64,000 nucleotides of DNA from CAVSRC01 sp963781775 (GTDB lineage Bacteria; Pseudomonadota; Alphaproteobacteria; Rhizobiales; Kaistiaceae), in contig CAWAHE010000004.1 in assembly GCA_963781775.1 (NCBI GenBank), forward strand, positions 1-64,000. Reading direction: 5' to 3'. The notes under the pieces were generated by a model. That model made no database searches and was not told the DNA's origin. It worked only from the letters and a program-made list of their open reading frames with translations. The number at the start of each line of letters is the position of its first letter. Position 1 is the stretch's first letter. The translations under genes and the position numbers were made by a program. Below, one piece after another: positions 30,807-40,484 of the stretch.

Positions 30807-31757
30807 TCACACCGTCTCGCGTGCCATCACCACGCGATGGATGAAGCGCAGTTTCTCGCGTGCATTCTCGCTGACCACGAAAGGATAGAAATCCTGGTGG
30901 CCGAGACTCCGGTTCATTGAGTTCATCACGACGAGGACATCCTGCCAGCGGCCATAGAGCCGGTCGAAGTCGACGCCGTCTTCATCGCCTGCCGAGGCGC
31001 CACTGCGCGGAGCCGGCGTCCAGAAGCCGCTCGCCGAGGCCGTCTCCACCGCGTCGAACATGTGCAGATAGTGGGCCCAGGTCTCCGCCCAGTCCTCCCA
31101 CGGATGCATGGTGGCGTAGGCGCTGATGTAGTTCGCCTGCCAGTCGGCCGGCGGCCCCTCGCCGTAGTGACGCGCCATCGCCGCGGCGTAGTCCGGTCGC
31201 TCGTCGCCGAACAGCGCACGGAATTCGCCGAGCAGCGGCGTCGGAAGAACCAGGCGGTCCCAGTAGTAGTGACCGGACTCGTGGCGCATGTGGCCGAGCA
31301 AGGTGCGGAAGGCTTCCTGAAGCTGCACGCGGCGGCTCTCGCGCTCGGACGGATCGGCTTCGGTGGCATCGATGGTGATGATGCCGTCCTCATGGCCCAT
31401 CGACACGTCACCCTCGCCGCCATGCGCGCGGTCGACCAGAATGCGGAAGGCGAGGCCATCGTCGCTTTCGGCGCGCGGTACGACCGGCAGGCCGAGCCGC
31501 CAGAGCTCGTAGACCAGCCGGCGTTTGGCAGCCTCGACCTCCACCCAGCGGCGCTGCTGAACCGGATCGCCGATCGGCGGAATGACCTCGTTCAACCGGC
31601 ACGACAGGCAGAAACCCGAATGCGAGCCGGCGGGCACGACCCAGTTGCACGCGTCGCGTGCCGCGTTGGTGCAATTGATCCAGTCGCCGGCGCCCGCGAG
31701 CTGGAAACGGTTGCCCGTCAGGTCATAACCGACCGGCGAACCGCAGCGCGCGCACAT
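30807..31757 (-). CDS. Putative zinc-binding metallopeptidase of the transglutaminase/ATP-grasp cluster
   Basis: This 316-residue protein has a zinc ribbon whose second half begins MCARCGSPVGYDL, further cysteines (DWINCTNAARDACNW; GFCLSCR), and a zinc-protease-like motif HESGHYYW near residue 159, with the later acidic DWAETWAHYLHM. Such proteins (COG4307 type) go with permuted ATP-grasp and transglutaminase genes. The first CxxC half is encoded upstream in another frame (31758-31812), so this frame is probably a truncated version of about 335 residues. It is last in a four-gene operon. Confidence 0.82.
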   Translation of the reverse strand: MCARCGSPVGYDLTGNRFQLAGAGDWINCTNAARDACNWVVPAGSHSGFCLSCRLNEVIPPIGDPVQQRRWVEVEAAKRRLVYELWRLGLPVVPRAESDDGLAFRILVDRAHGGEGDVSMGHEDGIITIDATEADPSERESRRVQLQEAFRTLLGHMRHESGHYYWDRLVLPTPLLGEFRALFGDERPDYAAAMARHYGEGPPADWQANYISAYATMHPWEDWAETWAHYLHMFDAVETASASGFWTPAPRSGASAGDEDGVDFDRLYGRWQDVLVVMNSMNRSLGHQDFYPFVVSENAREKLRFIHRVVMARETV

Positions 31758-31812
31758 GCGAATTCTCGAAGTAGAGGCGGTTGCCGCAATGCGGGCACTG
31801 GAAGAGCTGCAT
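31758..31812 (-). pseudogene. Out-of-frame N-terminus of the zinc-binding metallopeptidase
   Basis: ATG at 31812 starts MQLFQCPHCGNRLYFENS, the standard N-terminus and first zinc-ribbon half of this family, but it is one base out of frame with the main body. A single added base near 31760 would join them. It is either a frameshift mutation or a sequencing error. Confidence 0.75.
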
Positions 31813-31883
31813 GTCGTGAAGGCCGTGCTGAGGAATACCGGGAACGCCGCAGACAGGCTCAGGTTCCGGCGGCGGCCCCGATA

Positions 31884-32759
31884 CTAGACCGGAATGACGT
31901 CGACCGACTGACTGGTCTTCTGGCGGCCGGAAGTCCGCAGAATTCCGGCAATCGGCGCCACATCCAGATAGTCGCGACCGATCGCCACGGCAATGTGATC
32001 CTCCCCGGCGAACATGTCGTTGGTGGGATCATAGCCAACCCATCCGGTCTCGTTGCCGCACCACGCCCGCACCCAGGCGTGCATGGCATCGGCACCGGCA
32101 AGTCGCTCCTCGCCGGGAGCGGGAATCGTGCGCAAAAAGCCGCTGACATAGCCGGCCGGAATGCCGATGCCGCGCAGCCCCGCGATCATCACATGGGAAA
32201 AGTCCTGGCAAACGCCACGGCGCAGCGCAAAGGCGCGCGCCGGCATCGTCTCGACCTCGGTCAATTCGAGGTCGTAACGGAAATCGCGGTGGATACGATT
32301 GCCGAGATCGCGCACGATCTCTCGCACGGTCATCGCACCGGACACGCTCTGGCGCGCATACGCGGTGATCTCGTCATCAAGCGCGACCCGCGGGCTGCCG
32401 ACCGTGAAATGATGAGGCGATTCCGGCGCCAGCGACAGGACGCCGCCCAGCTCGTGCGCGAGCGTTTCCAGCTCCGGCGACACATCGAGCAGGGCGCCCG
32501 CATCGCTCACGACCACCCGGGCGCTCATTCCGACGCTGAGCTTGGCGTGCGGATCGCGGTAGGCGACCGACACTACGGCATTGCCGAAGAAATCGCGGCC
32601 GTCCGTGCGCTCGACCGGAACCGGATCGAAAACGATGGACGAGGCCACCACGCGCTGTGCATGGCCGAGCGTCATCGGCGCGACGCGCACCAAATGACGG
32701 CCGGTCGCGACCGGCGGCCGGTAGGCATATTCGAGTTGCAGGCGGATATCGTATCTCAT
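31884..32759 (-). CDS. Transglutaminase-family protein (predicted peptidase-like)
   Basis: This 291-residue protein has an N-terminal beta domain (MRYDIRLQLEYAYRPPVATG) and a transglutaminase-like core with the catalytic Cys in RRGVCQDFSHVMIAGL, His in AMHAWVRAW and Asp in GWVGYDPTND. Bacterial members usually act as peptidases or amidases rather than cross-linkers. It follows the ATP-grasp/alpha-E gene by 12 bases and probably works with it on a peptide-like substrate. Confidence 0.9.
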   Translation of the reverse strand: MRYDIRLQLEYAYRPPVATGRHLVRVAPMTLGHAQRVVASSIVFDPVPVERTDGRDFFGNAVVSVAYRDPHAKLSVGMSARVVVSDAGALLDVSPELETLAHELGGVLSLAPESPHHFTVGSPRVALDDEITAYARQSVSGAMTVREIVRDLGNRIHRDFRYDLELTEVETMPARAFALRRGVCQDFSHVMIAGLRGIGIPAGYVSGFLRTIPAPGEERLAGADAMHAWVRAWCGNETGWVGYDPTNDMFAGEDHIAVAIGRDYLDVAPIAGILRTSGRQKTSQSVDVIPV

Positions 32760-32771
32760 GCCATCCCCCGC

Positions 32772-35171
32772 CTAACGGAAATACGCTGCGTCGATAAGGT
32801 CCGAAAGGCCGGCGACGTCGCCGGCCATACGGCGCAGGAACTCAGGCGACACGTCCTTGGGTTCGCTGATCACAAGCTCGGTGTGCAGGCGAAGCGTCTC
32901 GCGCATGACCGGATTGGCGGGGCCGCCATCGGCCTTGTCGGGGAGTTCGCCCACCTGCGATTTCATCGCTGCCAGCTGGTAGAGGATCGACCGCGGATTG
33001 GATTCGTCCAGCGCCAGCAGTTCGATGGCGGCCAGGCGGCCAGAATTGACCTTGTAGCGCCGCCGGTGGGTCATGACGCTGTCGCCGATCTCGACCAGCA
33101 AGTCGAGCAATTCGGCGGCGGCACCAGGCGGCGCCAGCAGCGCCACCAATCCCGACATTCCGATCGCCCGCTCCAGCCGCCGTCCCACCTCGAGAAAACG
33201 CCAGCCGACGAAGTGATACATGTTCTCGTGAATGAGGCCGGCGATGCCGGCAAGCTTGCGCAGGAGGACCGTCATGGCCCGGGACGCGTCGTCGCCCGGT
33301 GCAACCGCAGCGGTGAATCTGTGCGCGGTCTTGGAGAGATCGTTGAGCGCCAGCCAACCATCGGGCGAGAATCGGTCGCGCATGCGGCCGGCAGCGGCAG
33401 CCGCAGCGTCGATGCTGGCAACCAGCGTTGCCGGGACCGGCTGCCGCACGTCGACGCCGATGTCGCGAAGGCCGGTGCGGATAATCGGCAGGACCGGATT
33501 GCGCTGATCGGGATCCTCGGCAAGACGGCTGTGATAGGCGCGCAGGATGCGCGCGACGCCGTCGGCGCGCTCGATATAGCGCCCGAGCCAGAAGAAATTG
33601 TCTGCCGCCCGGCTGGGCAGGACGTTGGAGAGCTTCGCATTGAACGTGTCGTGACGTGCCGGCAGCAGCGTCACCTGCTCGACCGGCGCGCCGCTCAGGA
33701 TCCAGACATCGGCGGCACGACCGCCCTGCTGCATCGAAATCGCGCGGGTGTCGGGTGACGCGCCAACGCGGGCGAAACCACCGGGCATGACCGTCCATCC
33801 CGACCGCGTGCGCATGGCAAAAGCCCGCAGAGTAACCGGCCGCGGCTCGAGCTTCCCATCGGCGTAAAACGGCATCGTCGAGAGGGTCACGGATTCCTGC
33901 GCCACGTAGTCCCGTCCGTCGGAATGCAGACGTCCGATCAGCCCTGCCCTGCCCGCGTCGTCCAGAGACGACGGCAACAGCGTCGCACCGGGATCGTCGA
34001 AGGGCAGCGAGGTCGCGAGCGCCGGCCCGACCATCATGCGATCGAGATTGGCCAGTACGTGATCGCGCGCCGCGCCGTCGCCGCACCACCACGTGGCGAT
34101 GTGCGGCAACGACAGATCGGCGCCGTGCAGCATTCGTTGAATGCCGGGCAGGAAGGCAAGCAGCGCACGCGTCTCCAGGATTCCGGAGCCAACCGCGTTG
34201 ACGACGGTCGCCGCACCATGCCGGATCGCCTCGGCCAGGCCGGCCGTGCCGATCCTGGATTCATGATTGAGTTCAAGGGGATCCATGAAGGCGGAGTCGA
34301 GGCGTCGCCAGAGCACGCTGAGCGGCCGCGGCCCCTCGACGGTGCGCACCATCACCCGCCCGTTGGCGATCATGAGGTCGTCGCCCTCGAGCAGCATCAG
34401 GCCGAGGTAGCGGGCGATGTAGGCGTGCTCGAAATAGGTTTCGTTGCGCTGGCCGGGTGTCAGGATTGCGACGCCGCCGTCAGCCCGGCCGGCGAGTGCG
34501 AACAACGCATCGCGCAGATCGCGGAAGAAGCCGGCCAGACGATGGACGTTCATGGTCGAGAGGAGATCGGAGAGCGCCCGCACAGTCGCGACGCGGTTCT
34601 CTAGCGCGAAGCCAGCGCCCGAAGGCGCCTGCGTGCGATCGCCGAGAACCCACCAGCGGCCATCCGGCCCGCGTCCAAGCTCGAAGGCGAGGAAGTGCAG
34701 AAAGTGATCCTTGACCGGAGCGCCGACCATCGGCCGCAAAAACTCGGGACTGGCAGCGACAAGTTGCGGCGGCAGCAGTCCCGCACCGACGAACCGATTG
34801 GCGCCGTAAATGTCGGCGACGACGCTCTCAAGGAGATCGGCGCGCTGGACCAGACCCGATGCGATCGCGCGCCACTCGCTTTCCTCGATCATCAGCGGCA
34901 CATGCGCCAGCGGCCATTCGCGCGGGTCCGACCCACCCTTGTCGTAGGCGCGGTAGTAGACGCCGGCATCGCGCAAATAGTGATCGGCGCGGGCGAACTG
35001 GACGTCGATTTCGCGGCGGGACATTCCGCCCAGCCGCGCAATCAGCGGCTTCCATGCCGGCCGGACCCGGCCATCCGGCCCGACCATCTCGTCGATCGCG
35101 CCTGGCCGCGGACGATAATCCGCGAACAGGCCGGCGCCGCCAGTTTCGGGAATCGGCGCCGGGTTTTTCAT
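32772..35171 (-). CDS. Circularly permuted ATP-grasp fused to alpha-E domain
   Basis: This 799-residue fusion has an N-terminal circularly permuted ATP-grasp part (YRAYDKGGSDPREWPL; PVKDHFLHFLAFELGRGPDG; ILTPGQRNETYFEHAYIARY; AVGSGILETRALLAFLPGI; ESVTLSTMPFY) and a C-terminal alpha-E helical domain beginning at about SRAADNFFWLGRYIERADGV and continuing through HENMYHFVGWRFLEVGRRLE. Many species encode the two parts separately. The enzyme is predicted to form peptide or amide bonds. The ATG at 35171 lies 4 bases after the stop of the upstream transglutaminase-DUF2126 gene. Confidence 0.9.
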   Translation of the reverse strand: MKNPAPIPETGGAGLFADYRPRPGAIDEMVGPDGRVRPAWKPLIARLGGMSRREIDVQFARADHYLRDAGVYYRAYDKGGSDPREWPLAHVPLMIEESEWRAIASGLVQRADLLESVVADIYGANRFVGAGLLPPQLVAASPEFLRPMVGAPVKDHFLHFLAFELGRGPDGRWWVLGDRTQAPSGAGFALENRVATVRALSDLLSTMNVHRLAGFFRDLRDALFALAGRADGGVAILTPGQRNETYFEHAYIARYLGLMLLEGDDLMIANGRVMVRTVEGPRPLSVLWRRLDSAFMDPLELNHESRIGTAGLAEAIRHGAATVVNAVGSGILETRALLAFLPGIQRMLHGADLSLPHIATWWCGDGAARDHVLANLDRMMVGPALATSLPFDDPGATLLPSSLDDAGRAGLIGRLHSDGRDYVAQESVTLSTMPFYADGKLEPRPVTLRAFAMRTRSGWTVMPGGFARVGASPDTRAISMQQGGRAADVWILSGAPVEQVTLLPARHDTFNAKLSNVLPSRAADNFFWLGRYIERADGVARILRAYHSRLAEDPDQRNPVLPIIRTGLRDIGVDVRQPVPATLVASIDAAAAAAGRMRDRFSPDGWLALNDLSKTAHRFTAAVAPGDDASRAMTVLLRKLAGIAGLIHENMYHFVGWRFLEVGRRLERAIGMSGLVALLAPPGAAAELLDLLVEIGDSVMTHRRRYKVNSGRLAAIELLALDESNPRSILYQLAAMKSQVGELPDKADGGPANPVMRETLRLHTELVISEPKDVSPEFLRRMAGDVAGLSDLIDAAYFR

Positions 35172-35175
35172 GGCG

Positions 35176-38100
35176 CTAGATTCCGGCCGCGCGCCTGAGA
35201 TCGAGCGTGAGCGGAAAGTCTCCGCTACGCTCCTCCGCCGCCGCACGGTATTCGCCGGCCGTGTGACCGTCGGGCGCGAAGCGGGCCAGTCGGCGCGCCT
35301 CGGCCTCGTTGGCATTGACCGGGAAGGTCTCGAAATTGCGGCCGCCGGGATGCGCGACGTGATAGGTGCAACCGCCGACGGCCCGGCCGGTCCACGAATC
35401 GTAGATGTCGAAGACCAGTGGCGCGTCGACCGGCAGCATCGGGTGCAGGCCCGAGCGCGGTTGCCACGCCTTGTAGCGCACGCCGGCAACCGCCGTGCCC
35501 GCGCTGTCGGTGCGCGTCATCGGTACGGTGCGACCGTTGCACACGATGCGGTGACGCTCCGGTTCCAGCCCCTCGGTCTTCACCTGCAGACGCTCCACCG
35601 ACAAATCGACGTAGCGGACCGTGCCGCCGACCGCCCCTTGCTCGCCCATCACGTGCCACGGCTCAAGCGCCAGCCTGAGTTCCAGCTTGACGCCCGAATA
35701 TTCGACCGCCCCGCAGAACGGGAAGCGGAACTCCTTCTGCGCCTCGAACCATTCCGGACGTACGGCAAACCCGGCCGATTTCAGATCGTCCAGCACATCG
35801 AGGAAGTCCTGCCAGACATACCACGGCAGCATGAAGCGATCGTGCAGCATCGTGCCCCAGCGGACGAACTTTCCGTCCAGCGGTCGCTTCCACAGGCGCG
35901 CGATGATGGCCCGGATCAGCAACTGCTGGGCGAGGCTCATGCGCGGATTGGGCGGCATTTCGAAACCGCGAAACTCGACCAGTCCGAGCCGGCCCGAGGT
36001 GCTATCGGGCGACCACAGCTTGTCGATGCAGATTTCCGAGCGGTGGGTGTTGCCGGTCACGTCGACCAGCAGGTTGCGGAACAGGCGATCGACCAGCCAC
36101 GGCAAGGGCGGCGTCCCCTGCCCCGGCAAGGGCACCTGGGCAAGAGCGATCTCGAGCTCGTAAAGCGAATCGTGGCGCGCCTCGTCGACGCGCGGCGCCT
36201 GGCTGGTCGGGCCGATGAACATGCCGGAGAACAGGTAGGAGAGCGCCGGGTGCCGCTGCCAATAGAGCACCAGACTTTTCAACAGGTCCGGCCTGCGGAG
36301 AAACGGGCTGTCGTCAGGCGTCGCCCCGCCGACAACCACGTGGTTGCCGCCGCCGGTGCCCGTATGGCGACCGTCGATCATGAACTTGTCGGCACCAAGG
36401 CGCGTCTGCCGCGCGTCCTCGTAAACGGCAGACGTGGTCTCCACGCAATCGCGCCAGCTTGTCGCCGGGTGAATGTTGACCTCGATGACGCCCGGATCGG
36501 GCGCCACACGGATGACGTTGACGCGCGGATCGTGCGGCGGCGGATAGCCCTCGATCTGGACGGGCAGGCCGATCTTGACCGCAGCCGCCTCCACCGCGGC
36601 AACCAGCTCCAGATAATCCTCGACGGCCTCGACCGGCGGCATGAACACGCATAGGCGACCGTCGCGCACCTCGACCGAGATCGCCGTGCGAACCGCGCCG
36701 CCGAGCGCGCCAAGTTCCTGTTCGACGATGTCCTGACCGGCCGTGCCGGCGCTGAAGGACGCCGCCGCCTGTTCGCGATCATCGGCCACATCCGCCATCT
36801 GCGGCGACGAGCCCTCGTGGAACGCCGGCTGCGCGGGATCGGCAAGCTGCCCGCGCGGCACGGTCGGGTCGGCCGGCACGATGTACGGGTAGGCCGACGG
36901 CGGCACATAGGGGAGCGTGCCGAGCGGCAGCCGATAGCCGACCGGAGAATCGCCCGGCACGAGGAACAGCCGCCCGCGCCGCGTCTTCCATTTCTCCGTC
37001 CGCCAGCGCGCGCCGCCGTCGGCTTTCGCCTGCCAGCGCTGGATCGGGAGGACATATCCGCTGGGCGACGTCAGGCCGCGCTCGAAGACGCGCGCCATGC
37101 GGCTACGCTCTTCGGGATCCTCGAGCTTCGAGTTGGACGGATCGACGTTTTCGGGAAGCTTGCCCTCCTTCAGCAGCCACTCGCCCGGGTCCTCGTAGGC
37201 CTCGGCGACGGCATCGGCCGGCACGCCGAGCGATCCCGAGATCGCCTTCAGCAGTTTCTCGGCATCTCCCTTCACGGCACCGGTACTGGCGCCTTCGCGG
37301 GCAACCATATGGGCATTCGACCAGACCGGCTTCCCGTCGCCGCGCCAATAGAGCGAGAAGGTCCAGCGCGGCAGCGACTCGCCCGGATACCATTTGCCCT
37401 GGCCGTGATGGATGAGCCCGCCGGGCGCGAAGCGTTTCTGCAGACGGCGGATGAGTTCGTCCGCCTTTTCGCGCTTGGTCGGCCCGACCGCCGCCGTGTT
37501 CCACTCCGCCGACTGGTAGTCGTCGATGGAAACGAAGGTCGGTTCGCCGCCCATGGTGAGGCGGATGTCTTCTGCCTTGAGGACGCGGTCGACTTCATCG
37601 CCCAGCCTGTCGAGCGCCTCCCACGACTCGTCGGAGAACGGCTTGGAGATGCGCGGATGCTCGGCGATGCGCGTCACGTGCATATCGAAGCCGAATTCGA
37701 CATTGGCGAAGCTCGCCATGCCGGAGATCGGCGCGGCATTGCGATAGTGCGGCGTGGCGGCGAGCGGGATGTGGCTTTCGCCGGTCAAGAGGCCGGACGT
37801 CGGGTCGAGCCCGATCCAGCCGGCGCCGGGGATATAGACCTCGCACCACGCGTGCAGGTCGGTGAAGTCCTTGTCGGTGCCGGGCGGCCCGTCGAGCGAA
37901 ACGAGGTCCGGCTTGAGCTGGATGAGATATCCCGAGACGAAACGCGCGGCGAAACCCAGATTGCGCAGCACCTGGACCAGCAGCCAACTCGAGTCGCGGC
38001 ACGAGCCCTTGGCGAGGTTGAGCGTCTCGTCGGGAGCCTGCACACCTGGCTCCGGGCGGATCAGGTAGCCGATCTGGCTCTGCAAGCGCGCGTTCAGCGC

Positions 38101-38538
38101 GACGACGAAATCGACCGTGTTGGTCGTGGTGCGATCGATCGAGGCGAGCAAGGCGTTGAGCGCCGGACCCGGCGGTTCGGCCTTGAGGTAGATCGACAAA
38201 TCGTCGCGAATCTCTTCCGGGTAGGCGAACGGCCACAATTCGGCCGCCGGCTCGACGAAGAAGTCGAACGGATTGTAGACGGTCATGTCGGCAACCAGAT
38301 CGACCTCGATCTTCAGTTCCGTCACCGGCTCGGGAAAAACGTAGCGGGCGAGGTAGTTGCCGTAGGGATCCTGCTGGTAATTCACGAAATGGCCGGCCGG
38401 GCTGACCTTCAGCGAATGGCTGAGAATCTTGGTCCGCGAATTGGGCGCCGGCCTCAGCCGGACGGTCTGCGGGCCCAGCGAAACCGGGCGGTCATACCGG
38501 TAATGGGTCAGGTGGTAGAGGGCGGCTTCGATCGACAT
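35176..38538 (-). CDS. Large transglutaminase-like / DUF2126 protein
   Basis: This 1120-residue protein has an N-terminal transglutaminase-like unit: beta domain MSIEAALYHLTHYRYDRPVS, catalytic Cys in LAKGSCRDSSWLLVQVLR, His-Asp in LHAWCEVYIPGAG and WIGLDPTSGLL. It is fused to the long DUF2126 region with LTMGGEPTFVSIDD, RTGTGGGNHVVVGGATP-like (DGRHTGTGGGNHVVVGG), and WGTMLHDRFMLPWYVW. It is the first gene of the minus-strand four-gene operon. The ATG at 38538 is chosen as the family start. Its product is predicted to process or transfer peptides made by the ATP-grasp partner. Confidence 0.92.
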   Translation of the reverse strand: MSIEAALYHLTHYRYDRPVSLGPQTVRLRPAPNSRTKILSHSLKVSPAGHFVNYQQDPYGNYLARYVFPEPVTELKIEVDLVADMTVYNPFDFFVEPAAELWPFAYPEEIRDDLSIYLKAEPPGPALNALLASIDRTTTNTVDFVVALNARLQSQIGYLIRPEPGVQAPDETLNLAKGSCRDSSWLLVQVLRNLGFAARFVSGYLIQLKPDLVSLDGPPGTDKDFTDLHAWCEVYIPGAGWIGLDPTSGLLTGESHIPLAATPHYRNAAPISGMASFANVEFGFDMHVTRIAEHPRISKPFSDESWEALDRLGDEVDRVLKAEDIRLTMGGEPTFVSIDDYQSAEWNTAAVGPTKREKADELIRRLQKRFAPGGLIHHGQGKWYPGESLPRWTFSLYWRGDGKPVWSNAHMVAREGASTGAVKGDAEKLLKAISGSLGVPADAVAEAYEDPGEWLLKEGKLPENVDPSNSKLEDPEERSRMARVFERGLTSPSGYVLPIQRWQAKADGGARWRTEKWKTRRGRLFLVPGDSPVGYRLPLGTLPYVPPSAYPYIVPADPTVPRGQLADPAQPAFHEGSSPQMADVADDREQAAASFSAGTAGQDIVEQELGALGGAVRTAISVEVRDGRLCVFMPPVEAVEDYLELVAAVEAAAVKIGLPVQIEGYPPPHDPRVNVIRVAPDPGVIEVNIHPATSWRDCVETTSAVYEDARQTRLGADKFMIDGRHTGTGGGNHVVVGGATPDDSPFLRRPDLLKSLVLYWQRHPALSYLFSGMFIGPTSQAPRVDEARHDSLYELEIALAQVPLPGQGTPPLPWLVDRLFRNLLVDVTGNTHRSEICIDKLWSPDSTSGRLGLVEFRGFEMPPNPRMSLAQQLLIRAIIARLWKRPLDGKFVRWGTMLHDRFMLPWYVWQDFLDVLDDLKSAGFAVRPEWFEAQKEFRFPFCGAVEYSGVKLELRLALEPWHVMGEQGAVGGTVRYVDLSVERLQVKTEGLEPERHRIVCNGRTVPMTRTDSAGTAVAGVRYKAWQPRSGLHPMLPVDAPLVFDIYDSWTGRAVGGCTYHVAHPGGRNFETFPVNANEAEARRLARFAPDGHTAGEYRAAAEERSGDFPLTLDLRRAAGI

Positions 38539-38663
38539 TCGGCTGTTTTCGTACCCTTTCGGCCCCAAAGGGCAACCGCCGGAATCTTAGTGGCTGGCTT
38601 GCCAGCCTACCAGCACAAGCCGTGCCAAGGGGGCTCAATCCGGGACAGGCTCGGACCGCCCGG

Positions 38664-39602
38664 CTAGTAGACGAGATGCAGCCAGAACGTGATCGTGGCG
38701 ACCGCGAGAACCGTGGACACGGTCAGCACATTCGAGGCCAGACCCTCGCCGGTCTTGAACCGGCCGGCGACGAGGAACGGCGTGACCCCGGTCGGGCAGG
38801 CGGCCGCGATCACGGCGACCTTGGTCGCCAGCGGCGGCAGGCCGATGAGGATGGCAAGTCCCCATGCGAGCGCCGGCATGACCAGCAATTTCAGCAAGGA
38901 CAGGACGACGGCGGCGCGGATGTTCCCGTGGATGCCGTAACGGCTGAGGCTCATGCCCATGGCGAAGAGCGCCAGCGTGCTCGTCACGTCGGCCAGGCGA
39001 CCGATCAGCACGGCCGGCACGCCAGCGTATGGAATGCCCGACACGCGCCACAATGTGCCGACCGCAAGACCGATCATGATGGGGTTGCGGACAAGGGTCA
39101 GCATCAGGTTTCGCAGGACCGAGAGACCGCCGGCGCCAACCTCGTCGCGCCGCTCGATCCGCGCCATCCATAATGCTACCGCGGTCATGATGATCGGGAA
39201 TTGCACCGCGATGATAAGCGCCATCGGCACCGAGCCCTCATTGCCAAAGGCGGCGAGGACGAGCGGAATGCCGACTAACGTAGTATTGCCGTAGCTCGCC
39301 GACAGACCGGCAACGAGGCCGGCACGCTCGTCGCGTCCGAACAGCGTGCGGATGACGATCATGCCCGCTACCCAGCAGACGGCAAAAGCCGCGAAGAACG
39401 GAAGCCACAGCCGCCACGCCGACGTGCCGGAGAAATCCGCCGTTGCCAGGATGCGCAGGATGAGCAGCGGAATGGCGATGACGAAGACGAATTCCGACAA
39501 CGCCTCGGAGCGCGTGTCATCGAGTATCCGCAGCCGCGCGACCGCGTAGCCGACGGCGATCAACCCGAAGACGGGGAAGATGACCGTGCCGATCAGGTCC
39601 AT
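38664..39602 (-). CDS. AEC-family (auxin efflux carrier-like) transporter
   Basis: This 312-residue membrane protein has about ten hydrophobic helices, starting MDLIGTVIFPVFGLIAVGYA and including SASYGNTTLVGIPLVLAAFG and the C-terminal ACPTGVTPFLVAGRF. These are the conserved motifs of the AEC family, whose bacterial members move organic acids such as malate or malonate. The substrate is unknown. The ATG at 39602 is preferred over an upstream in-frame start because the first helix begins there. Confidence 0.9.
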   Translation of the reverse strand: MDLIGTVIFPVFGLIAVGYAVARLRILDDTRSEALSEFVFVIAIPLLILRILATADFSGTSAWRLWLPFFAAFAVCWVAGMIVIRTLFGRDERAGLVAGLSASYGNTTLVGIPLVLAAFGNEGSVPMALIIAVQFPIIMTAVALWMARIERRDEVGAGGLSVLRNLMLTLVRNPIMIGLAVGTLWRVSGIPYAGVPAVLIGRLADVTSTLALFAMGMSLSRYGIHGNIRAAVVLSLLKLLVMPALAWGLAILIGLPPLATKVAVIAAACPTGVTPFLVAGRFKTGEGLASNVLTVSTVLAVATITFWLHLVY

Positions 39603-39659
39603 CGAATCACGAAGGGTTGCCCATGCCTGCCGGCGGTTGACCCGCCCCTCGCGCACGCA

Positions 39660-40469
39660 TCATTGCACCAACAGGTACGCGCCGAAGACGATCGCGGCGG
39701 CGCCGCCGATGCGCGCGATCCATTGCCCGCCCGGAAGCAGCTTCTCGACAAATACGATCGCGGCAATGCCTGCCATCCACAGCAGATTCATGATGCCGCC
39801 GACGAACATCAGCACCATCAGCATCCAGCAGCAGCCAAGGCAGTTGGCGCCCTGTTCGAGGCCCATGACGAAGGCGCCCGCCCTGCCCTCGCGCCAGCGG
39901 TTGAGCACGAAATCCAGCGGCGTGCGGCATTTTTCCAGGCAGGCGTACTTCACCGGCGTGAACTGAAACAAACCGGCAGCGATCAGGAGGATCCCGGCAA
40001 GGAGCGGGCTCTTCACCTCCATCATCGGCGACATCAGGCTTGCCCGGTCGAGCGCCCACTGGCCCGTTGTCGCCGCCAGACTGAACCCGCCCCACGCCGT
40101 CAGGTAACCCGCGGTGAAGATGGCGGTTGCGACAAACGGCTGCTGGCGCGCACGCCGACGCCGATTGACCGTGGCAAACGTGAGCATCGTGGGAGCCGCG
40201 CTCGGCAGCATCATGCCGACCATCATCACCCACCACATGACGAAGGTCAGCGCAAAGCCGGCCATGGTCCACGGCATCGGGGCAGAAGACATGGCCATGC
40301 CCGCCATGTCGCTCATGCCCGCGGAGCCACCCATGCGCGACGCCAGCAGCCACATGTAGACCCATGACAGGCCGGCGATACCGACGAGCGCCGACAGGAT
40401 CGCCATGCGATCACGCGGCGCAAGACCGCCGAGAGGCGGCATCATCGGGCCGTTGCCGATTGTGTTCAT
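39660..40469 (-). CDS. DUF2182 membrane protein
   Basis: This 269-residue Met-rich membrane protein has about six helices, with the DUF2182 features MWWVMMVGMMLPSAAPTML, QFTPVKYACLEKCRTPLDF and LGCCWMLMVLMFVGGIMNL. The conserved Met, Cys and Lys residues suggest metal handling, although the function is not known. It follows the DUF1326 gene by 15 bases; this pair is common in proteobacteria. Confidence 0.9.
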   Translation of the reverse strand: MNTIGNGPMMPPLGGLAPRDRMAILSALVGIAGLSWVYMWLLASRMGGSAGMSDMAGMAMSSAPMPWTMAGFALTFVMWWVMMVGMMLPSAAPTMLTFATVNRRRRARQQPFVATAIFTAGYLTAWGGFSLAATTGQWALDRASLMSPMMEVKSPLLAGILLIAAGLFQFTPVKYACLEKCRTPLDFVLNRWREGRAGAFVMGLEQGANCLGCCWMLMVLMFVGGIMNLLWMAGIAAIVFVEKLLPGGQWIARIGGAAAIVFGAYLLVQ

Positions 40470-40484
40470 GAGCCCGAGACGCTT

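Noticed and set aside
31062..33758. 898-codon open frame on the plus strand
   Set aside because: It lies opposite well-supported metallopeptidase, transglutaminase and ATP-grasp genes and has no recognisable motif; long antisense frames are expected in such GC-rich DNA.
36817..38667. 616-codon open frame on the plus strand
   Set aside because: Antisense to the DUF2126 protein, whose catalytic motifs are clear; composition is Arg/Gly/Val-rich as expected of a shadow frame.
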